From NCBI GenBank assembly GCA_035578175.1, contig JAQMRL010000002.1:130016171-130080170 (forward strand): a stretch of DNA of 64,000 bases, written 5' to 3'. Under the pieces are notes generated by a model, which saw only the letters and a list, made by a program, of their open reading frames with translations, made no database searches and had not been told where the DNA came from. This DNA comes from Catonia carolina. Lineage: Eukaryota; Arthropoda; Insecta; Hemiptera; Achilidae. Shown piece by piece: positions 57,224-64,000 of the stretch (positions within the stretch are counted from its first letter, which is position 1; the number at the start of each line of letters is the position of its first letter). The translations under genes were made by a program, and so were the position numbers.

Positions 57224-57492
57224 TGGCAATTTTTAAAATTGTCATAATTTCCTTTCGACATTCTGTCCATCCATCACACGTAGATGTCAGAAACTACAGA
57301 GAGACAGCAACAAACGGTTTTTGGATTCGTAATCTACACAAAAAGTTAGTGTGCCTAAATTGGGTTTGACCAGAAGTCAAAAAATCAGTCTGATTGAAAA
57401 CAAAAAGCGTCGTTCAATTTATCTTAAAGAATAGTACAAAAATCACTAAAGGTTTTTGCCATGTCAAAAGAAAGCCTTTTTAAAAATTGCCA
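57224..57492. mobile_element. MITE family F, diverged copy
   Basis: It is inverted relative to the copy at 39366. It shares GGCAATTTTTAAAA ends and the internal GGATTCGTAATCTACAC block. It lies between two oppositely oriented family A pieces. Confidence 0.6.
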
Positions 57493-57534
57493 AGAAGTTG
57501 CAGCAAATGACCAAGATGTTTGATAAGATTTCAA

Positions 57535-57960
57535 ATAAAAATCAGGTGTTACATACAACACAAATTTCTCTTGCTAATGTAAATACTGAAACATATAACC
57601 TATGTTTAATCATTCGTAAACATTGTAAAATGAAAAACACAACCTAATTTCAAAGTGAATAACATTTAGTTGTAGGTTTTTTAACTTTGATAACATTAAT
57701 TAAACACTAACTACCACTTAGGTTGACAGATTTTAATAAAATATTTGTCGGGTCCCCTAGTGGTGCTACCTAACATAAGTTTAAAGTTTTAACTTTATTT
57801 TATGGTATTCCATTCTTAACATACTTTGTTCACAAACATATTAATCACTAATAACATGTACTTCCAGTGAAAAATCTGCATTAAAACAGCACTTTCGTTA
57901 CCTATAATTTATGGAGTACAAGAGAAAGTAACAAATTGAAAAAAATATTAGGTCATTTGT
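57535..57960 (-). repeat. Repeat family A, internally deleted inverted copy
   Basis: It shows the A tail (ATCAGGTGTTACATACAACA, TTTCTCTTGC) and the A 5' third (AGGTTGACAGATTTTAATAA, GGGTCCCCTAGTGG), ending ACAAGAGAAAGT. The internal units are deleted. Confidence 0.6.
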
Positions 57961-58757
57961 TAGCGAGAGTTTGTTATTGCTCTTTACAAGATATCAGCAA
58001 ATCATAATCTATTTTGATTTCACAAAATAAATTTTAATACCAGAATAATATAAATTTTTCTTTTTGTCATAAGATATCAGATTGCGAGTAGTTGATCCAT
58101 GTCAGAATAAAACATTTATGAGCACACAAGTTTAAGTAGAAATTCTTCTTACTCTTGATAAGCATAAAAACAGCCTATTACAATATCATCCCTCCATGAC
58201 GTTGGTCCTTCCAAAACTTCTACCTTGTGATGTGTATCCATTAACCTTACGAAAAAATCTTGTAACATTCGTATGCTGTATAAAGATTCAGTTGACCTCT
58301 ATCATCTGTATTCATTCATCTGATCTGGTTCAGCCAGCCACTTACCTCATATTCTCATCTCCGGACCCTATAACCTTTTTGTATGTAGGCTTGTGAGATT
58401 CCACACTCCTGTACAAGCAGATAGGGATCAACAAAACCTTGTAAAATTTCCATTAATTTATTATTCAATACGCATAATATTGTCACTTGTCTATTAATTG
58501 TCTAAGCTAACCAAGTTCATTGACTTCACCAATATAATGATGTCACATCCCAAAAAGCTCAAGATGAAACTTGTTTTATTATTACTTTGTCAATAACTAT
58601 TTTTATATCAGACAGGAAAATAACAATCGAACGCCTTGACTTGAGATTTTTTAACTTCAAAAATTCTTTCATTGTTATACAGGTTAGAGCTTCATGGAAA
58701 CTTAAAATAAATGGAATTACAAAACATTAATAATGAAAAAAATTTATGACTGATAAA
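57961..58757. other. Intergenic DNA, no gene seen
   Basis: No coding frame or repeat recognised. Confidence 0.35.
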
Positions 58758-59424
58758 ATGAAGTAATCTCTTTATTTTAATTGGTTAAAGATCATTTGGG
58801 AAGTTAGTTCTTTTTATGTTGTTATTTAGGTCATCAGCCAAATAAAATGGCTTTACTAAGTAAAATGAGGAGTGAGGTTGTTTACAAATGCCTTCCTCAC
58901 TGTCATGCCCTCTGAAAAGCACTTACGAATTTCCACTTTGCAAATGACACCTTCACTTCATTCACCACAAGGTCTGGCTGTATAACGAAATTCATAACTC
59001 TCAGAGATGAGAAAAATGAAGTCATCTTTATTTTAATTGGTTATCTTCTGGGAAGTTAGTTCTTTTATGTTGTTATTTAGGTCATCGGCCAAAAGGCGGC
59101 TTTACTAAGTAAAATGAGGAATGAGATGGTTTACAAGTGCCTTCCTCACTGTCATGCCCTCTGAAAAGCACCTACAAATTTCCGCTCTGCAAATGACACC
59201 TTCACTTCATTCACCACAAGGTCTGGTTGTATAACAAAATTCATTATTCTCAAAGGAAATAACCGACTAGTGTCTCTTACGGCTCAACCTCTTCTGTTCT
59301 CAAATGCTTCAGTTGTATAATTGGCTGACCATGTGATAAGAAACAGAACTATTTTTTTGTAGTCCTGGTACTAGCAGATCAAGTGTAAATAATTTAAGGC
59401 TCCACCTGCCTGTTATGGGCAATA
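58758..59424 (+). repeat. Tandemly duplicated family B copy with shared flank
   Basis: A partial B copy (58818-59006) and a near full B copy (59069-59424) are each preceded by the same roughly 60-bp flank (CTTTATTTTAATTGGTTA, GGGAAGTTAGTTCTTTT). The pair is therefore a local tandem duplication of about 250 bp and not two insertions. Both carry the same CACTGTCATGCCCTCTGAAA deletion relative to other B copies. Confidence 0.8.
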
Positions 59425-59699
59425 GCTCTTTTTATACTATATCAATTATACCATCTATCACACAATGTATCATATTACGGATTCAGATATCAGATACAGT
59501 ACAGTATCGCCCTTCCACTGATGAATCATACAGATATCACTTTTAATTTATTTATACAGTTGTAATTTGGCTTTCAACATGTAACATCACATAACAAGTT
59601 AAACGCTTTCAGTTTAGTCTGCTGTGAAATACAGCGAGAAAGAGTGTTAATAGTTTGGTTAGATTAACTAAGACAAATGACAAAGCAATTAACATAATA
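59425..59699. other. Intergenic DNA
   Basis: Nothing recognised. Confidence 0.3.
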
Positions 59700-62600
59700 A
59701 CTTTTTTTATTTAAAGACAGTTATTATTTTTATATAATATATACACAATCTAAATGTGAGAAAAGAATAAAAACATATTTTTACTTTTTATCTTTTACAA
59801 TAAAAGGGATTTTCTAACACTTCTACAGATCACAATCACCATAATGTATTTTTTATGTTATTTTAACCAGTATTGTGTTTTTTATTACATTATAATAATA
59901 ATAGTAGTAATAATAATAATCATAATAATAGTAATATTATAGTAATTGTACGCAATAGTAATAATAATAAAATACAACGTAATTATTTATGTATACATTT
60001 TATAAAGAAATTAAAAAAAAAAATAATTACAAAAAAAACAACTGTAAATAAAAAGAAAATATATAACTGCGACAAATTATGTATATGGGTAAGGGTGGAT
60101 GGGGCAGGGGATTAAAACAACGAAAAAATCTAATAATAAATACAATGTAAAGTACTGCGATAATACTTAATAATACTTTTTTTATTACTCAATAAAAAAA
60201 TGTTCATTTCATTATTATCCACCACAATAATAAAAAACGAACACTTTTTCTACCGTTACATTACAATACATGTACATTGTATCTTCCTTTCATTCAGTAA
60301 AAATTATTGAGTTTTATGTTTTTTTATAGTACGTAATAATATATATATATTTTAATAAACTGTAATAATTATGTAATGTAATATACAAAAGGATATAGTA
60401 TGTAATTAATACAATATAATAATTACGATTTAATCAGAATTTTTGTACAAACCTGATTACATTTTGTTCTTTACTTCAAAGTTTTCTTTGTTTTCGTTTA
60501 AAAATAATCGTACTAATACTATATGAACGAATAATAGTATCAATTTACTCTTGATAATTATACAAATGAATTATTATTATCATCATCCAAATAATTCCTG
60601 TCTGTGTGATGTAGATATATATATATTAACGTAATAATGTACTATCAAATTGTTTGTACATATATTTATTACGATGTGACTAAAAAAACAAAAAAAAACT
60701 TTTTAAAAGTCAATTACAATACGTTGGTACATAAATGCAACAATTAAGAGAAAAAAATTACACCGCCGAAACAAAAAAAAAATCAATATCTATATAATTA
60801 TTATATTAAACATTCAGACAGTCTTTCTTCACAGTGAATTTATACTTTAAATTTTATCATTTATTTACTACGATTAAATTAAAAAAATAATAAAACAACG
60901 TACGTTCATACAAACAATGATAATCATCATACTTTTTTTTTATTATAATAATTTTAAAAATTAAAATAATTTATCGATTACAATAATATTTACTATTTCC
61001 TTTTTTATATTATGTACAAAAAATTCTACTACTTATATATATATATATTACCAATAATAATATTATTATTAATAATATAAAATTATCATTTGAGATAGGG
61101 AGAAAACTAAAAATAATATGGTTTACTTTTTATGATTTTTTGAAATTTTTTATATACAAATTTTTCTCATCCTTAGAAACTACAATATATATTTCTGGTA
61201 CATAATTATTATTAATCAATGTAAAATAATTCCTTTAGTAGATACAAATAATAATAAAACTGTTCAGAAAAATGTTTTAATAATAATAATAATCGTACCA
61301 CTATACATATTTTACACATTTTTTTTTTATAATGGTAGTTAAATAAACTGAATTATTCATAATAATATTAAGCATAAATAACAGCTATTTACAAAAAGGA
61401 CAATAATAATAGTAGTAGTAATAATAATAATAATAATAATAAAACAATCATGTAAATTATGTTCAATTTTTTTTTAAAATTTTACTTATCAAACCGATTC
61501 ATTAAAACAAAACGAAAAAACCACATCGATTTACTGATAATTCAATAGAATACAAACAATAATAGTAGTAGCTGCCTTTAAAAAGATAAGACAAATCATT
61601 ACAATATATATATTTAATGTACAATATAAATCAAATCCACAGTCGAAACGTACGTTCAATCGACGATAGGCCACCACTGAATAACGATGCAAACGTTAAA
61701 CAGAAACAAAAATCCATCCGTTACATCATTTCAAAAAATTAGTGCAGCTATACGATGATGTACATAACCATTATTATAATACAAAATTAATAATTTCGAA
61801 TACTGGTCAATCGATAAAAAAAAAAATACAAAACAAAAAATATATTATATAAACACACAACGATAAACAGCTATTGTATAAAAATCAGAGGACAAATTAA
61901 TAAATAAAAAAAAACATAATAAATAAACGTCAATACTGTGACCACTTGCCTTAAAAAAAAAAAAATACAAAAACTAACACCACATTATAAAATTAATAAT
62001 TATTGTTTACATAATTTCTGGGACGTGAAAAAAATAAAAATATCCTTGACTACGAATGAACACACAAATCAGAAATAATGGGACGAGAAAGGGGAGTTTC
62101 CATACTTAAATTAAGTAATAACATATACAAAACATTATTATTAGATGTACGATATTAAAAAAAATACATGCAGATACAATTAATAATAATAAAATACCAA
62201 CATTATATAACACAGTAAATAATGAACATTTAGAAAATATTAAATTAAAAAATTAAAAAAAAACCACAATTAGAAGTCAAATCGACGGCGAATGTATCAC
62301 AGTTAAACTATAAGATTACAATAATAATAATATAATAATAATTAATAAACTATACACAAGCTTTTTTTTATAATAATATAAAATAACACAAAGTAGTATT
62401 ACTAATAATATTTTCCACAACAACTGCACTCACAACTAATGTTCTCAGCTGATCGCACCGACATTGCCCACATGATTAGCCTTATCAATCGATACAGTAA
62501 AAAAAAATAAACCGATATAAAAATCAATACAATAGTAAATGTAAAAAAGAAAAAAGTTTTTGTGACAACCATCTGGTTTAGTTACAAAACATAACACTTT

Positions 62601-62976
62601 ACACGACACTGTATTGTTATAATATATTACAAGAAGCTCTATTTAAACGCTCCATATAGGTGCTCTGTCAAATCGTGAATCCTCCAGTACAATTTATACT
62701 TAAAAATATAAATAAAAAAATTATAACCGTTTATCAAAATTTCTACGATAATTTCTAGATATAAATTTCATTATTCTACAAATTACTTTGTAAATTCAAA
62801 TGTTCAAAGTGAATTTGTTTACACTCTTGTCAGGCGATCGGTAAGGCAATGAATTGACAAGAGCTGAGGGGGAGAGTATCAAAGTTACTAAATGTACTAG
62901 TATAAAAACTCAAAACGATCAGTTTATGTACGGACAAATGCAATGCCATCAGTGTGGGAGGATGGTGTTGCAATCA
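59700..62976 (-). other. Extremely AT-rich, AAT-repeat-laden tract; possible long 3' UTR
   Basis: Over 3 kb with no coding frame and many AATAAT, ATATAT and A/T homopolymer runs (for example about 59889-59975, 61411-61442). No copies of families A-F are present, unlike every other non-coding stretch of this size here. It directly follows the stop codon of the minus-strand gene at 62977. Absence of repeats suggests purifying constraint on insertion, as in a long 3' UTR; this is inference. Confidence 0.4.
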
Positions 62977-64000
62977 CTAGTTGGAATGTGTGTCGGCACC
63001 GGAGCTACCGTCTGGCTGTTGCTGTTGCGCTCTTGCTCTCGCAGCTGCCGCAGCAGCAGCTCTTCCCGCACTACTTCTAAGCACCTTACGTTCGACCACA
63101 TCACCTGTCACTTTCTTATTACGCTGCCTCCTTCTGCTACCACCACCTTTACTTCCATTTCCACTTTCCTCCGTGTTTTCACTAGCCTCCACATTCGATG
63201 AAGGTGTGGCCGATGCCGATTTTGCCAATGCCGAAAGGGGTAGCGAGTCCATATCAGTCGGGTCATTTTGTTCTTCCTCATCTACCTTCTCTTTCGCTTC
63301 AACTTCTTCAGCGGGTTTCTCTGTCTCATCTTTCTCCACTTCCATTGCAGTCACAGTATCTGTTTTGACTAGTTCTGGAGTGGAAGCTCTCTCTGTGCTA
63401 CTTCCTTTGGTTTCTACAGCTTCAGAAGAAGCCACAGACTTTGGTTCATGTGGTGTTAATGATGGAGGTGGAGGTGATTTAACTCGTTCTTCAACAATGG
63501 ATGTTGGAGTCTGTGCCGGTGTGGGCACAGGTGTAGGCGTGAGCGTAGAACTTGAGTGACTTGTTAAATCGATACCACCCGAGTCGTCTGTTTTCTTATT
63601 TGAATTTGATGGTGAAGGTATAGGAGATTCCTTCACTTTTTTAGTTGGAGGTGGACTGTGTTGCGCTTTCTTGGTGTTAGCCAAATCGACTGCAACAAAT
63701 GACATTTCATCTCTGCTTCTCTTGACACCACGTTCTTCTTGACCCGGTATCCTCGCCAACAATTCAGCAGCAGGACTCTTGCTAAGGGTTTCTAAAGCTT
63801 CTTTCATTTCTTGTTCTCTTGACTTGCTGCTCGTAAATGGAGGCATTCCTGACATTAAATTACGAATACTATCAACAGCATCTCTCGTTCGAGGACTAGG
63901 TCGTTGAGCGGCTGCAGCAGCTGCTTGAGTCCTCGCTAACGTTTCTAAGAGATGTGTATCATGGGGTAACATAAATTGTGATCTCTGCTGCCGTTGGTTT
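62977..64000 (-). CDS. C-terminal part of an unidentified low-complexity, probably nuclear protein
   Basis: Open from the window edge to the TAG at 62979-62977, about 341 codons. The frame is still open at 64000, so the 5' part is outside. It begins NQRQQRSQFMLPHDTHLLET in the visible part and then has an alanine run (AAAAAA). Next come basic clusters (GVKRSRDEM, PPPTKKVKES) that could act as nuclear localisation signals. A Pro/Ser/Thr-rich middle (TPTPVPTPAQTPT) and a long Glu/Lys stretch follow. The end is basic, with GSRRRQRNKK, a second alanine run and QQQQ. Composition is far more GC-rich than its 3' flank, as expected for coding DNA. No domain is recognised; a chromatin or transcription cofactor is plausible but unproven. 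Confidence 0.8.
   Translation of the reverse strand, partial: NQRQQRSQFMLPHDTHLLETLARTQAAAAAAQRPSPRTRDAVDSIRNLMSGMPPFTSSKSREQEMKEALETLSKSPAAELLARIPGQEERGVKRSRDEMSFVAVDLANTKKAQHSPPPTKKVKESPIPSPSNSNKKTDDSGGIDLTSHSSSTLTPTPVPTPAQTPTSIVEERVKSPPPPSLTPHEPKSVASSEAVETKGSSTERASTPELVKTDTVTAMEVEKDETEKPAEEVEAKEKVDEEEQNDPTDMDSLPLSALAKSASATPSSNVEASENTEESGNGSKGGGSRRRQRNKKVTGDVVERKVLRSSAGRAAAAAAARARAQQQQPDGSSGADTHSN

Noticed and set aside
59873..60115. Asparagine-rich 80-codon frame
   Set aside because: It is a direct translation of AAT repeats in AT-rich DNA, with no start context or splice support.
62854..63201. 115-codon plus-strand frame
   Set aside because: It overlaps the same minus-strand exon antisense and has no independent support.
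62981..63559. Long open frame on the plus strand opposite the C-terminal exon
   Set aside because: It is the antisense shadow of the minus-strand coding frame. Its poly-Ala/Leu/Ser composition mirrors the low-complexity codons of the real gene.

Overview
This window is AT-rich animal DNA and looks like an insect chromosome. Split coding exons have GT-AG splice sites and long introns. There are tRNA-derived SINEs, non-LTR retrotransposon remains, mariner, hAT, pogo and piggyBac-type DNA transposons, and no operons, Shine-Dalgarno sites or prokaryotic genes. The sequence alone does not give a species; a hemipteran-like genome is only a guess.

Two protein-coding genes are supported. (1) A complete eight-exon DNAJA2-type Hsp40 co-chaperone on the minus strand (CDS 55075 down to 35273, 406 codons plus stop). 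It has a J domain with HPD, four zinc-finger repeats and a C-terminal CAHQ box. All exon phases agree. The introns total about 18.6 kb and consist largely of repeats. (2) The 3' end of a low-complexity, probably nuclear, protein on the minus strand (62977 to beyond 64000). It is followed by about 3 kb of extremely AT-rich DNA that may be its 3' UTR. A weak third candidate is a small GC-rich pair of exon-like segments near 21190-21652.

Most of the rest is mobile DNA. 1-8.3 kb: scattered repeats, a LINE fragment and two adjacent perfect hairpins. 8.3-11.3 kb: a nearly intact piggyBac-like element whose 650-codon spliced transposase is broken by one stop. 11.9-19.3 kb: SINEs, copies of two high-copy repeat families (called A and B here), a rearranged mariner with two 3' ends, and a hAT MITE with an exact 8-bp duplication. 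25.4-28.5 kb: a second, truncated piggyBac-like element with a 44-bp iteron array, and an N-terminal piece of a third. 29-33 kb: a near full-length but decayed non-LTR retrotransposon. 35-55 kb: the DNAJA2 gene with TEs in its introns, including a TTAA-flanked element that itself contains a pogo/Tigger element. 55.7-59.5 kb: a minisatellite, more repeats and a local tandem duplication.

The most interesting common thread is the set of TTAA-flanked (piggyBac-type) elements. At least five different terminal sequences occur here. Each carries its own short, nearly perfect palindrome close to at least one end, in three cases 16-18 bp from it. These look like parallel, family-specific transposase-binding sites. 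Repeat family A (about 0.95 kb, inverted 12-bp terminal segments, internal tandem duplication) and family B (about 390 bp) have no classification I can assign from sequence.
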